From the NCBI RefSeq assembly GCF_030052815.1, contig NC_079498.1, positions 66,760,992 to 66,824,991 of the forward strand: a stretch of DNA of 64,000 bases, read 5' to 3'. The DNA comes from Hevea brasiliensis. Its lineage: Eukaryota; Streptophyta; Magnoliopsida; Malpighiales; Euphorbiaceae. The notes under the pieces were generated by a model, which saw only the letters and a program-made list of their open reading frames with translations, was not told the DNA's origin and did not search any database. Position numbers and translations under genes: made by a program. Below are positions 32,548 through 44,438 of this stretch, in pieces (position 1 is the first letter of the stretch; the number at the start of each line of letters is the position of its first letter).

Positions 32548-34655
32548 TGAAGGAACGGAAGCATGAAAAACACAAGTTTATACTATTGAATTCAAAAATT
32601 TTCACCTAGGGTCACATGCATCATGCAAGATTTATTTTTATCTATTTGATTTCAATGATAAACAACATATTAAAACTCTTTTAATATGTTTTTTGGATCT
32701 GTATTTTCCATTTAAGATTTTAAAATTAATCAGATTAATTTTAGAACCCTAGATTAAATCAAGAACGATTACACTAACCTCTTGATGCACTGCAGCGTGT
32801 CTGCGCCTTTGAGATTCGTCTTCAGGACACCAGATGTTGTCCCTCTAGCTTGTCCACACCAAGAACACCTATGGAAGCCCTTGAACAGCTTCTAAAGCCT
32901 TTTCTATTAATTAGAAATTCAAGTTCTGCCTTTTAAGAGATTAGAGATGTAAACAGGACACTAGAAACAATTTCTAGTGTTCTTAATTCAAGAGATTGAT
33001 GGCTAATCTCTTTGAATTGATAAGAGATGAAGAAGAAGAGATAAAAACCCTCAAAGTGGCGTGACAAAGGAGTGTGGCTGCTGGTTGTATTTTATTTTCT
33101 CATAACAACACTTAAATAGCTAGGATAACACATTAAACCCTTGCCACATGTCACCCTTTGATTAGCTCTAGGTTTAAGTGACCCAATCACATTGTGCCAA
33201 GTGTCAAACCTATATTTAATCTTGATTTTAATCATCTTACATGATTAAAATCATTTGGCAAGCTTATGTGTTATGCCATGTGTCACCATCTCATGGTGCC
33301 ACGTGTCACACTGTAAAATGACCAAAATGCCCCTGTGTCTTAATTTTGAGTTCTTAACCCAAAATAATTATTTTCTTCTTCTAATTAATTTATATCAAAT
33401 ATAAATTAATTAATTAATCTCTATTAATTAATTTCTCATTAATTAAATTCATATTTAAACACTTTAAATATAAATTTAACTTATATTATACATCCAATAA
33501 TCTAGATTTGGTTTCAAGTCATGCTAGGGACTTTGCAATCTAATTGCAAACCAAACCTATTTAATTAATCAATTTAAACTCTTTAATTAATTAATTAAAT
33601 CATATTTAATTAGGTGATAACTTGTGTATGTGTGTGACTTACTAGGCTCATCAATAATTGGCAATGAGACATGATATCAACTCTTAATATCATCAGAACT
33701 CTTTCTTACCATAAATGATTTCTCTAAATCATTTTATGAACCTCATAGACCATGGTTAACACCTAGCATAGCATGCCATGGCCACCCAATTAGTAATAAG
33801 GTTTACCTTAAATGAACCTATAATCATATGTTACCATGCACTAGAATCTCTCTGTTACAAAATCCCAACTCAAGCTGGAGTCATGGTTTATGTCAAACTC
33901 CATTTGCTATGAATATTATGTTCTATTTTAATTCTAGTTCTTGATTAAAAAGATTTTCTCATCAGAAACTCTTTTCTGAATAAATCTATCTGTCCTGGCC
34001 AGGAACTTGAAACATCAAGAACAATTAAATGAACATAGGATTTTAGCTCTATTTACTTAGAGGAACAGATTCCATCTTGATCAACACCTACCTCCATATA
34101 TAACTAGTAGGAGCCAACACATGCCCCATATACCCATACACAGTACAAGTATGAAAGCAGTATCAAACTCAAACTACCTATATACAAGATAACTGTGCTA
34201 TCTCAGGTCTAAAGATTATATGCACTGATATGATTTATGACAAAACATTGACAAGAGTAAACTCCATGTGCTTGTCATAAGTGTCACTGGTTCGACCTAC
34301 TTATCATTTATAAGTGCCTATCATGTTTGTTATATGGCATGAGACTCACCTTTCCATCTTATTTATATCTCATATAAATAACTTGGGAACAAACATGAAT
34401 ACAATCTTTCTGGATAAGTCATGCCCTTATTATGAAGTATCCTCGATTGTGAACCTATTTATGATACTTTGTGTTAGAAATATTGTCACTCATATTCTTA
34501 ACAACTTAAGAATAATATTTCTAACAAAATATCAATGGACCTTTTCTATTACACATAAATATATTATGTAAACGGAAAAGTGGAAATGCCTTTTATTAAT
34601 AAAAATATGTACAAGATACATACTAAATGATATGCTCTAGGGCATACTACTAACA
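32548..34655 (-). repeat. Angela B 5' LTR (2108 bp)
   Basis: Same ends as the other Angela LTRs. The TATA-like element is inverted at 33111-33118. The outer end abuts the target duplication at 34656. Confidence 0.95.
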
Positions 34656-34660
34656 GCTTC
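34656..34660. repeat. Target site duplication of Angela B, right copy
   Basis: GCTTC, the partner of 25145-25149. Confidence 0.95.
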
Positions 34661-36734
34661 TTCCCCTCTCACCGTGATGATTTTGCCGTCCATGATGTAC
34701 TTTATCTTCTGATGCAAAGTTGAAGGAACGGCATTTGCTGAATGGATCCACGGCCTCCCCAGCAACATAGTGTAGGCCGGTTCAATGTTCATCACTTGGA
34801 ATGTGACATTAAAGGTGCATGCGCCAATTTGGAGTGGCAAGTCAATGTCTCCCAGCACTTCTCTTCTTATACCGTCAAAGGCTCTTACCACCATAGCACT
34901 CTGACGTATATTTGATTGGTCAACTGGAAGCCTAGCCAAGGTGGCACTGGGCAGTACATTGAGGGCTGATCCATTATCAATAAGGACCTTGGCCACTATA
35001 CAACCTTTGCATTTCACTGTCACATGTAGGGCTTTAATGTGTATTAAGCCTGCAGGGTCTATCTCTTCTTCAGAAAAGGTGACAAAACTGGATGCCTGGA
35101 TTGTCCCACTATCTTCTCAAACTGCCCCGGTGTAATGTCGGGGTTCACAAAGGCATGATCCAGAATTTTCTGCAGGGCTTGACAGTGCACTTCAGAGTTC
35201 AGAATCAGCGATAACAGTGAAATTCGAGCAGGTGTCTTCCTCAACTGTTCCACCACATCATACTCACTTTGCTTCATTATTTGAAGCAACAACTCCTCCT
35301 CTTCTTTAGGTTTGGTAAGTTCTTCTCCCTCTGCCTTCTCAACCTCCACTTTTGTATTTTCTCGCGGTTCTCCCATTTTTACTTTCCCCTTCTTCTTTTC
35401 TTTTTCCTCATTCCCGTAGCACCTCCCACCTCTAGTTATAAACTCGACTTCTTGTTCGGGTAGGGAAGATTTTGTGGCAGCATCGGGCTGAGGATTAGCT
35501 TGGGGAATTGTATCGCTATTAGGTCCGGCATAAGTCATTTTGAAATGTTCGTGGGGGGCAAAGCACAGTTTAGGTGGTGTCGAGGGTGGAGTATAGGCGA
35601 GGTTAGGAGTTGATGTACTGCTGGATGCTTCTTGAGTGAAGACTTGGAAAATTGTAGTTCTAAGGAACAGCATGAGTATTTGTGACTGGGAGCTGAGGCG
35701 GGGTTCAGATGACTATTACTGGCAGTGGTGGCGTTGGGGCATTGGGGGCAGAGAAGGTTAATCTAAGATTGGGGGTTGAGGTATTCTGGCCAAACCTGGC
35801 GGTATTTACTTCGCCTTCCACTTTCGATCTCCTTAGGCATCTTAAAATTTTGAAGGACAGCAAGTTCTGGACCTCTTGCCGGAATCCCTCACAGTTTCGC
35901 AGCTCATGATCAGCTGCCCCTCCATGGTAAGGACACCCCGTACCCTTTTCTGACCCTGATACCTGAGGGCAAAGGTAACCTTCCCTTATCGCCATGGCAA
36001 AAATTTCCTCAAAGTGAGGAATCAGCTCGTGTACCTCTGGTGTCGACCTCTCTCCGTCTGATTCTATCATGTTTACACCATTGCTCGTATTATGATTAGG
36101 CAACGGGTTTGAGGTAGCATTGGGGAGGGAACCGTTTCCCTCAATCTTCAACCATCCATTTCTGATTAAGGCATGCACTCTCCCCCTGAGTGCCCCGCAG
36201 TTATCTGTTGAATGCCCTTGTGCCCCTCCATGATATTCACAACGGGCAGTGGCATCATGCTACCTGGGGTACGGGGGCTGAATTGGGTCAAGGGGGACTG
36301 GTACTATCTGATTTATACTGACAAGGTATCAGTATATTTCGCTGAGTGGGAGGGGAAGGGGTGGATCAGGATTTCTTGGTGGTCTCGGGTTATTTGGGCG
36401 TGGTCTAGGTTGAGCAGGAGGAGGAGGTGTTCTGGGTTGGTAATTTGTAGGTGGTGGGTACTGTGGGCGCGGGTGTGGATAATTTGGGAAAGGAGGTGGG
36501 ATTTTTGCAATGGTTTGGCCATGAGGGGGAGGATATGACCGATAGTTGTTTTGGGGAAGTGGGGAATAATTGTTCTACCGGGTGATGGAATGCACATCAC
36601 CCTCCTTCTTTTTGCCAAAACTGGCAGCTTTCTTCGCAGGATTCTCAGTCAACTCCTGCAGTTGTCCCATCCTTAAGTTGGCCTCAATTCTCTCGCCCGC
36701 TTGGATAATATCCGAGAAGCTATTGGAAGTGTTT

Positions 36735-36896
36735 CCAATCATCAAATTGAAGTAAGGAGCTTTTAATGTTTCGATGAACAGGGAGCATAGTTCATTGTCG
36801 GTCACTGGAGGATATCCAATCATCAAATTGAAGTAAGGAGCTTTTAATGTTTCGATGAACAGGGAGCATAGTTCATTGTCGGTCACTGGAGGATAT
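36735..36896 (-). repeat. Perfect 81 bp tandem duplication in Ogre gag
   Basis: 36735-36815 and 36816-36896 appear identical. The unit is 27 codons long, so the gag frame stays open and the protein repeats the block YPPVTDNELCSLFIETL onward. Confidence 0.95.
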
Positions 36897-37301
36897 ACTT
36901 CTGCAGCCTTTTCCCTCCATCTTTGGGCATATTCCTTGAAGCTTTCCCTGTCTCTCTGCACCAGGTTTTGGAGGTCTCTCCTTGTGGGGGCTACATCGCA
37001 GTTAAATTTATACTGCTTCAAGAAGGCATCAGCAAAATCCTTCCAGGAGCGCAGTTTGCTCCTATCCAACTGTATGCACCATCTCAGGGCTGCTCCGGAG
37101 AGGCTCTCGTGAAAGAAGTGGATGAGAAGTCTGTCATCTTCTGTCAAGGTAGACATTTTGGCAATGTAGGTTGCCAAATGAATGCGGGGATCTGAGTTCC
37201 CGGTGTACTTGTCGAAATCCGGGACTTTGAATTTGGGTGGCACCACCATATCTGGCACCAATCTAAGTGACGCCATATCGACTGAACCATACATGTTCAA
37301 C

Positions 37302-37339
37302 CCTTCTATTGCTCTCAATCCCTTCTATTGCTCTCAATC
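37302..37339 (-). repeat. 19 bp tandem duplication causing a gag frameshift
   Basis: CCTTCTATTGCTCTCAATC is present twice without a gap. Nineteen extra bases shift the frame between the N-terminal part (open to 37263) and the gag core. Confidence 0.95.
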
Positions 37340-37751
37340 TTTCGTCCAGAGCAAACAGCTTCTCATTTTCCCTGGTCGTACTTTCTCCTCCGACTGCATG
37401 AAATGCTTCCCTAGTTGGGAGATTAGGGGCGGAGTGAACTGGAGGAATTAGTATTGAAGGGTATGGGTCAGCATTTGAGACGACTGGGTAATGGGAGAAA
37501 GGTAGGTCATTATTTATGGTAGCCGGGTTGACAGTGATTGTCGGATCTGGGATAGGTGACTGAAAGGTGAAGGAGGTTGAAGCCTGATGAGGATCCATTA
37601 TTGTAGGTGGTGGAGGAGGTAGTGGTAGGTTAGGTTCTGAAGCTGGTTTATTTTGGGACATCTCCCTCATTAGTCTCATGAGTTCTGAGACCTGGTCTTT
37701 CAACTCGGATACTTGTCCTTGTAAGTTCTGTACTTGTTCCTGATCTTCCAT

Positions 37752-38153
37752 TATCTTCTTTGTTCGGGATCTTGTTAAGTATACTCGCTTGGGTTGAACC
37801 GTGTGCTTGGTCAGACTTGCTTTGTTTGAAGCAATGTTGATTTTCTGTAGGGAGATAAATAAAAAAAGCTTTTAGTGAATTTTGAATTTCGTAAAAAAAA
37901 CTAAAGGTCCTGGTTCGGACAAAGGATACAGTGGCGTTTGGGAGCCGAAATGAAATCTGCAGAAGGATGATTATATCAATTTTATCATGGCATCATTCGA
38001 TAGTCTGACTGTGAATGACTGGATTGAATGCGTGTCTATAATACCTGTCCATATGGCACATCCAATTTTTCGCATAACCCTAGCGAGGGGGTTCCTACGG
38101 GAGTTATACTATTCATTCATTCTATTAACTGAATAATTTGTACACAACATTCT
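37752..38153 (-). other. Spacer between Ogre ORF1 and gag
   Basis: About 400 bp without an ORF or repeat that I recognise. It should hold the signals for gag translation or splicing. Confidence 0.6.
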
Positions 38154-40021
38154 TTACATTGGCCTAAGCTCAAGGAGGTTTTTTATAATGAGATGACATT
38201 TTCTAAGATACTCATGTAACCTTTCTTCTTGTTTGGCAGGGTCGAACGCTTTCAGAGCATACTCGGATTCAGGTAGGAGTTCTTGTTTTCCCTGTGCAAT
38301 CGTTCTTTCCAGCTAGTCAACATTCTCTTTCAGCTCTTGATAAAGAGCGGCTTGTCTTTCTTTTTCCTTTCTTTCCTTAGCACATTCTTTCAGAATATCG
38401 TTGATGAGTAGTGCCTGTTCCTTCAATTCGAGCTTCTTCTTTTTGTTTTCTTGTTTATACTCTTTTACGAGTATCTCTTGGCATTTCATTTTTTCCTGAA
38501 GCTTACTATTTTGTACTTCTACTTCTTTTACCAGAGCTTGGAGAGAGCTTTTTTCCTTTTCCCACCATGCCTCTTGCTCTTCGAACCCCATCTTTTCGGT
38601 TCTTGCCTCTTCCCTGAGTCTTCTTACTTTTCTTTTAAGGTTTTGCTATTGATCCTCTAACTGTTTTATTTGTTCTTGCAGTTGCGAGTTCTCGGTGTTT
38701 GCCTTCTGTAGTGAGTCAGCCAAATGATTATTAGCTTCTTCTGATAGGACGTTTCGGCGAGGGTCGCTGTCTTTGAATTTTGTTGGATCTCCAGCCAAGT
38801 GTCCTTGATCCCTGTCAGCCCTCCATTTAAGATAATCGCCTGTCGCACTCGGGCCTTTGGGCGACCTCTCCATCAGAGTGATGTTTTCCCAAGATTTGCA
38901 AGCTATTTTCAACCCTTCCTCTTCCTTGAGCTCGTGGTAGAAATGACCTTGGTGGTATTCTTCTGTATTGATTCTGAACTGTGTTGAGCCGAATTGTCTC
39001 ATTACTAAGGCCGGAGTGTAACTTGTGTATCCAGTCACTCCGATTAGGGATACTGATTGATTGTTCCCCATGCTGATCAGAATGGATTGACTTGACATCC
39101 ACAATTTCTTCCAACAATAGTTATGGCTATTGAAGCTCAAGATTCGTTCTTGCCACTGCGGCTCATCCTTTGGGCTGATTACCAATTGGGTCATTTTCTC
39201 AATGAGAGGCTGGTCAAGATACCAAGTTAATCCCTTCGTCTCCACAAGACACATATGACTAATGATCCAGAGGTGCAACAACTGAGAACAACATTTAATG
39301 GATCCCTTGCCTTGTTGTCTGCAAGAATTGCCGGTACTGGATTGACCTTCTATTTTTCTACTGCCCAGAACATTTCCACAACGCCGCAGGTTATGATTCC
39401 GGGAGGTCCAGGGAACAAGATCAAGCCGTAAATTGCTAAAGCGAGCATCAATGAAGCTCGATCCCACTGTTCATCTTGGATGCGTTGATCCAACCCCTTC
39501 TTGAGATAAGTCCAATACCATCCATGCGTGTTTCCTTTGACAGTTTCCCTAGCCTTTGCTTCTTCTGGTGGAATACCCAACATATGGGCGAATTGTTTCC
39601 AGGTCTGCCTATGCTCGAGGTGTAGGTAAATTCGATTCTGTGCCACATAAGGGATTTCTAGCAATGCTTGATATTCTTCCATAGTGGGAGCAGTATCGAT
39701 GTCGTTGAAAGAGAACACTCCAAACTTAGGGTTCCAAACTGGCAACATGGCCTTTAGTGCCGGGACTTGAACTTTAACTCGTATCAAGGTTGCAATCCTC
39801 CCATATTTCTTCTCAAATTGTGCTTTGACCTGATCAGGAAATGACTTCCAACCATCGGCCAAACCCTCGAGACTGTTCATTCTGACCTCAATCCTGCTTA
39901 GGTCCAATGGAGGAAATGAGCTGGTATCACTTTGTAGGGGCACTGAACTATTTTTGGGCCATGGTTTAGCATTCTGTTCTGACTTAAGAACTTTTTCTGC
40001 CGACTGACTCGAGGATGCCAT
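38154..40021 (-). pseudogene. Ogre ORF1 (DUF7745-like protein with C-terminal coiled coil), broken
   Basis: The extra gene found before gag in Ogre elements. I chose ATG 40021 (MASSSQSAEK), although the frame is open back to 40135. The N-terminal half has VKAQFEKKYGRIATLIRVKV, FNDIDTAPTMEEYQALLEIP and LALAIYGLILFP, matching the plant DUF7745 family. After a frameshift near 39400 it continues with CCSQLLHLWIISHM and VTGYTSYTPALVMRQFGSTQ, then a long coiled coil (ANTENSQLQEQIKQLEDQ; WEKEKSSLQALVKEVEVQNS). Stops lie at 38646 and 38313, and the natural end is the TAA at 38154 after LELRPM. The function of this protein family is unknown. Confidence 0.78.
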
Positions 40022-40099
40022 GTTAAAAATGATGCTTATCCTTTTACAGACCTTATTTTGGTCATGCCTGCAGGAAAAACTTGTTAGCGGGATAAATTC

Positions 40100-40198
40100 A
40101 GGTAATCTTGAATTATACTGTTGGCAGAGTGACACCTACACATTTATCAAAGTAGGAAAATGTGTAGGTTTTCTTAACAGTATGATTCAAGATTACCT
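40100..40198 (-). other. 99 nt imperfect hairpin in the Ogre leader
   Basis: AGGTAATCTTGAATTATACT at 40100-40119 pairs with AGTATGATTCAAGATTACCT at 40179-40198 with one mismatch. An inner stem, CCTACACATTT (40134-40144) with AAATGTGTAGG (40158-40168), closes a loop of about 13 nt. It lies about 80 nt upstream of the ORF1 start. Confidence 0.88.
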
Positions 40199-40861
40199 TT
40201 AAAAATAAGAACAAAATAAAATAAACAGAATAGGGTAAGAGTAAGTATGCTCCTTTTGTCCTAAAATAAAGGAGAGTCCTAGTACCGACTAGGTGCTACC
40301 TAATTGGATAGTTCTATCTTATAAGGTAGCTTGCTACGGCTTCCAGCTATCGTGATATTTTAGCTCAAGGTCTAATTTTCTAAAAGCCACAGGTTCCCAA
40401 ATTGCCCCTACTGTAAACAGTAGAGCCCCATTCTATCCCTCATGATACTATCGGGAAAGTTCCACGGGTATCACAGTGAATAGAACGAGTTTCAATTTGA
40501 GCAGAAGCCTTCACGGATACTAACGGGGTAAAAACCCACGGGTACAGCTACATGACCCCCTCCTATTTTCCTAAAAGGGTAAGAAAGCCCGGGTATAGGG
40601 CTGAAGTGTGTGAGGACATCATGTGAGTGTTCAGTGTGTGAAGAGACATCTTTACCTCTTCCCAATACAGGGGGAAATTTTCTCCTTTTTTTTTTAGACG
40701 AAGAGCGTTGTAGGGAGTAAAACAAGCAGGACAAGCAAAATAGTTAGCAAGAATAACAATAATTAACATATAAAATTTTGCGGAGTGAGCCCACCTAACT
40801 ATGATTTGATCGCAAAATTAAATCTACTTTTGGACCTCTAGACTGGGGTTAGGTTCAAATG

Positions 40862-40879
40862 TCCCCAGTGGAGTCGCCA
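40862..40879 (-). promoter_or_regulatory. Ogre primer binding site (tRNA-Arg type)
   Basis: The sense strand reads TGGCGACTCCACTGGGGA, 3 bp after the 5' LTR. It matches the complement of the 3' end of a plant tRNA-Arg, the primer used by Ogre elements. Confidence 0.85.
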
Positions 40880-41289
40880 AGCTGTTGCAAGGGTTTTGCG
40901 GTCGCCTGGACGAACACTCACTGAAGTGGGAAAAGTGAGGAGTCGCCACTTTAATTTTAAGGGAAATTAAAGAAAACCATTTGTGAAAGTAAATTAAAAT
41001 GAAACCACTTCAAAAATAGAGATTCTAGGTTCGGGGTCCGTAAACGGGTGGGGAAGGTGTTAGGCACCCCACCTCGTCCCTCAATGAGGGCAAGCAGATT
41101 TAACTTCATGTCCTTTATAAATTAGAATTGATAGTTAGGAGGGTTTGAATGGAAATGTTAATCCTTTTGACAAAAGGAATATTTGATCTTTCACTAATCC
41201 GGATTACCCAGATACATAAGTAAATGAGACAACCTTAGTGAGTGGCTGTTGCGTATTGGTTTCATTTTAGGGATTATTATGCGTATAAA

Positions 41290-41605
41290 TAATTCGATTT
41301 GAGAATCGGATAAGAACTCTCCTCCGACCTCTTTCATATATTCATTAAAGGTCTTGATTAAGAATCGGATAAGAACTCTCTTCCGATCTCTTTTAAACGT
41401 TTTTTAAGATTTTAGATGGAGAACCGGATAAGAACTCTCCTCCGATCTCTTTTAAACATTTATTAAAATTTAGATTGAGAACCGGATAAGAACTCTCCTC
41501 CAATCTCCTTTTAAATATTTATTAAAATTTAGATTGAGAATCAGATAAGAACTCTCCTCCGATCTCTTTTATTTTAATAGAAGTCGGATAAGGACTTTTC
41601 CGATC
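41290..41605 (+). repeat. Tandem array in the Ogre 5' LTR, about six units
   Basis: Same GGATAAGAACTCTCCTCC unit as at 13741-14232, with two or three fewer copies. Confidence 0.88.
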
Positions 41606-42103
41606 TCATGAAAATTGATTACAGCTACCCGTCATAAAAGCCTAGAACTAAGGGTTCTGGCATTCAAAGATGCAAGGGCTCGGAATAGGGCTTCTTTTAA
41701 CTCATTGGTACATTGTGACTAGTTAGGGGATACCAAACTAAATTTTCCGACCTTCCTATTTGGTTGCCTTACCAGTACCTTTTAATACCCGATCTATCCC
41801 ATTTATTTATCTTAAGGTTCGGTTTTACTCTGCCTTGTGACGTCTTACCCAATTGTCTTTTGTGTTATTCTATTGATTCGGCCTTACTATTTTCCCGACT
41901 TATTATTCAGACCTTTCATTATTTTAAAGAGACCCTTAAGATACAGTTACCTACATTTTATCCAACCACTTATACACTACTTGGGACTAGAAGACTTACA
42001 TTCAGGAATAACAAAGATTAACAAAAAAAGAATGGACTGGTCAACAAGGAAGTAAACTCGAGAATAACCTTCTTCGTGTTCTTTAGCGCAATATAAACTT
42101 GGA

Positions 42104-42109
<6 letters not shown>

Positions 42110-42191
<82 letters not shown>
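42110..42191. repeat. (AT)n microsatellite, about 41 repeats
   Basis: About 82 bp of pure AT. The same site in the 3' LTR has only six or seven AT steps (near 14732-14744). Confidence 0.97.
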
Positions 42192-42194
<3 letters not shown>

Positions 42195-43280
42195 GACAAA
42201 GGAAATACGTAAAATAAGAATGAGCACTTAATAAAACGGCAATATGAGCACTCACCTGTAGGGAGTCGAATCTATTGAACTAACTACGAGATCACAGAAC
42301 GTAATGGGGCCGCGGGCTAGTAACCTGAAGACTAAGGTTTGCCTTGAAATGAAGAATACCTTGCTTAAATGCAGTCCGATCAAAATTATAACCAAATATG
42401 GATGAAGTTGAGCTTGGACAACGGGAATGGAAATAAAGATAACAAAGACAGAAAGTGAGAGTGTCACAGGATAATGAGCGAACTAAAAATGGAGAGTTTC
42501 AGTATTTAGAAATCCCTTTGTAAGAAAATACTTCAAAAAACTGGTTTCAAAAGTTTTTCTTATGAAAGCTCAAAAATAGCAAAGTAACGAGCTGAATTAA
42601 GTTTCAGAGTCCTTCTGCTATATTTACTATTCGTCCTTTTTTTTGAACAGTTTTCATGCAGGTATTTATAGGAACCGGGTGCTCCCTATGAAGGGTCAGG
42701 ATTTGTTTTGAGGGAGATGGAGGGTTAAGATTTTGAAGGACATGATCTGAGGATCGGGAATTAAAGAGAATCAGAACGGACGGCTGAGATCCCTTCCGGA
42801 ATATTTGTCCTTTTCTCTCTTCTAATCTGACGGCCCAAAATTTCCTTGTCAAGAGCGATCCGAGGGCTAGGAGTGAAAAGCGCTGATCTTGTCATCTTCT
42901 TCTTCGATCCGAGGGCTCCGAGCTCATCCTTACAAGTAAGATCAACGGTGGAGATTAGGATGTACAGCGCTGTCATGACATACTCTGGCGCATGTCAGTA
43001 ATGCGGGCGATTCTAGGGCGTGCGGTGGAGATTTCGTCTGCGACGCTTTAACTACCTCGGCCCTGATTATGATGACGGTTAGCGGAATTTGTCTTATTCT
43101 CTTTGCTATCCAACTTCCTCTCCTTTCTGATCTTCCTAACACGCTCCTTTTCCGGTCTTTCATGCCGGCCTCCCTTCTTCCGACCTCTCCTACTCTGGTC
43201 TTTTCTTTATCAGGTCTGGTCCAGTCAAAGCATTTATTCCCCCAATTTCTGAGGTATCTGCTTCGTTTTCTGCTTAGTAA

Positions 43281-43310
43281 TAAATGCTCAGACCATCCCC
43301 TATATATATA
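43281..43310 (+). promoter_or_regulatory. Candidate + strand core promoter 1, 5' LTR copy
   Basis: TAAATGCTCAGAC (43281-43293), 7 bp, then TATATATATA (43301-43310), about 90 bp before the ORF-a ATG. Confidence 0.45.
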
Positions 43311-43398
43311 CCTTCAGCAGGAAACCCTTCCTCATTTGATTTTTTTCTCTTTCCTTCTCACTTTTCTTGTTCTAGCTGCTCCGGCAATAATTCCGGCC

Positions 43399-43812
43399 AT
43401 GGTGGCCACTTTTGATCCTTTCCCAATTATCCTCTTTGTCTCTTGTCTGAAAATTTACGATCCCAGTTATTGGAGAATCATGATAACCCTATCTGATGAC
43501 AGTGAGAGAACTGGACTAATTAACCAATTTGGATCGAGGACCTCGATCGTACTGATCTCGAATCATTCGTCCGACATAATCGGTGAACTGATTTCGGGCG
43601 AGAAGACTGCTAATATTCCCCTTGACACCGGTGACTACTCCTTGGCGTTCATCTGGCTTCTCACCACACTAGGTGTTCCGACAGCGGCTCGGTTTCGAGT
43701 GGTAATTTTGATGACGACCTCTCTCATTCTCATGAGAGTCATAGTCCCCCAATCTAAGCTGTACATCTATCTGATGTCAATAGCCGGTCTCCTGGTCAAA
43801 CACATCTTTTAA
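43399..43812 (+). CDS. Antisense LTR ORF-a, uninterrupted copy (137 aa)
   Basis: ATG in a strong context (GGCCATGG) to TAA, antisense to the Ogre gag-pol. Hydrophobic stretches: PIILFVSCLKI near residue 10, LAFIWLLTTLG near 83, and VVILMTTSLILM near 101, so up to three short membrane-like segments. No family recognised. The surrounding frame is open even upstream to 43069, which is partly chance. It lies 90 bp after a TATA box and about 630 bp before ORF-b on the same strand. Whether it is a real gene is open. Confidence 0.35.
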   Translation: MVATFDPFPIILFVSCLKIYDPSYWRIMITLSDDSERTGLINQFGSRTSIVLISNHSSDIIGELISGEKTANIPLDTGDYSLAFIWLLTTLGVPTAARFRVVILMTTSLILMRVIVPQSKLYIYLMSIAGLLVKHIF

Positions 43813-44259
43813 CTCAGCCACGAGACTAGGCTTTGACATAGGCCTTTTAGATAGGATGTTCCACCGATTTCTAAAGATCGTCCTTATGATGTAATCAAAC
43901 CTTTAATGTAATCCGAACTCTAGAGATTGCCCAAATGATGTAATTTGACTTTTTATGTAATCCAATCTCTAGAGATCGCCCAAATGATGCAATCCGACCT
44001 TTTCAGAAATAAAATTTTATTTTGACAACTGTCATTTTATTATTATTGCATTGATTATTTTCCGATCTCTGATGTGTTTATCCGATCTAGTTCCTAACTG
44101 AACAACCCTTAACTGATTTGCACTTCCAAACATTCGCCTTAATTAGCCGATCCCTAACTAGCCAATCTCTTTTATGGAATTTCTGGAATATTCGTGAGAC
44201 GTGTCAGAAAAGCTGGTGATTCCCGCTAACCGATGCACCTCCTGGAACACTGTGAGCAT

Positions 44260-44285
44260 TAAATGCTCAGACGGGAATAAATAGG
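44260..44285 (+). promoter_or_regulatory. Candidate + strand core promoter 2, 5' LTR copy
   Basis: TAAATGCTCAGAC (44260-44272) followed by AATAAATAG (44277-44285), the decayed counterpart of TATAAATAG in the other LTR. Confidence 0.4.
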
Positions 44286-44438
44286 GGATGGGTCAGCCAG
44301 TTGCTCTCTTATGTCATTTTCAGCATCCCACGAGCAAATCCAGAATTCTCTCGTTTTCTCAAGTTCTTCCGACACCGATCAGACTCTGGTAAGGGTTTTG
44401 ATCCTTCTTTTAGTTTAAAATCCTTGTTTCCTTTGGAA

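Larger units (their letters stand above)
25150..34655 (-). mobile_element. Complete Angela element, copy B (9506 bp)
   Basis: Both LTRs, primer site, leader, gag-pol and polypurine tract are present, flanked by a perfect GCTTC duplication. It is inserted in the Ogre gag-protease frame in the same orientation. It is structurally complete but coding-defective: the zinc knuckle and protease are deleted. The two LTRs differ by scattered single-base changes and a few indels by eye, so insertion is fairly recent but not brand new. Confidence 0.97.
34661..37751 (-). pseudogene. Ogre gag and protease, broken
   Basis: Starts at ATG 37751 with a heptad-like N-terminus (VQNLQGQVSELKDQVSEL), then a proline-rich linker. 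The gag core (about 36575-37318) contains FKVPDFDKYTGNSDPRIHL, WCIQLDRSKLRSWKDFADAF and RWREKAAEVYPP, the plant retrotransposon gag domain. A CPYHGGAADHELRNC cluster near 35930 looks like a one-knuckle zinc-binding site. Further on, SEYDVVEQLRKTPARISLLS (about 35260) is typical of Tat/Ogre elements, and the protease reads VLIDNGSALNVLP with LLGRPWIHSA. It is broken by frameshifts: a 19 bp duplication at 37302-37339, others near 36590, 36200 and 35690, and one near 35050. The last frame runs into the Angela B junction at 34656. Confidence 0.88.

Noticed and set aside
40862..40879. Possible tRNA gene: the + strand reads like the 3' end of a tRNA-Arg
   Set aside because: Only the last 18 bases match and no cloverleaf lies upstream. 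Its place 3 bp from the LTR shows it is the primer binding site.
42018..42227. - strand frame made of alternating Ile and Tyr
   Set aside because: Translation of the (AT)n microsatellite.
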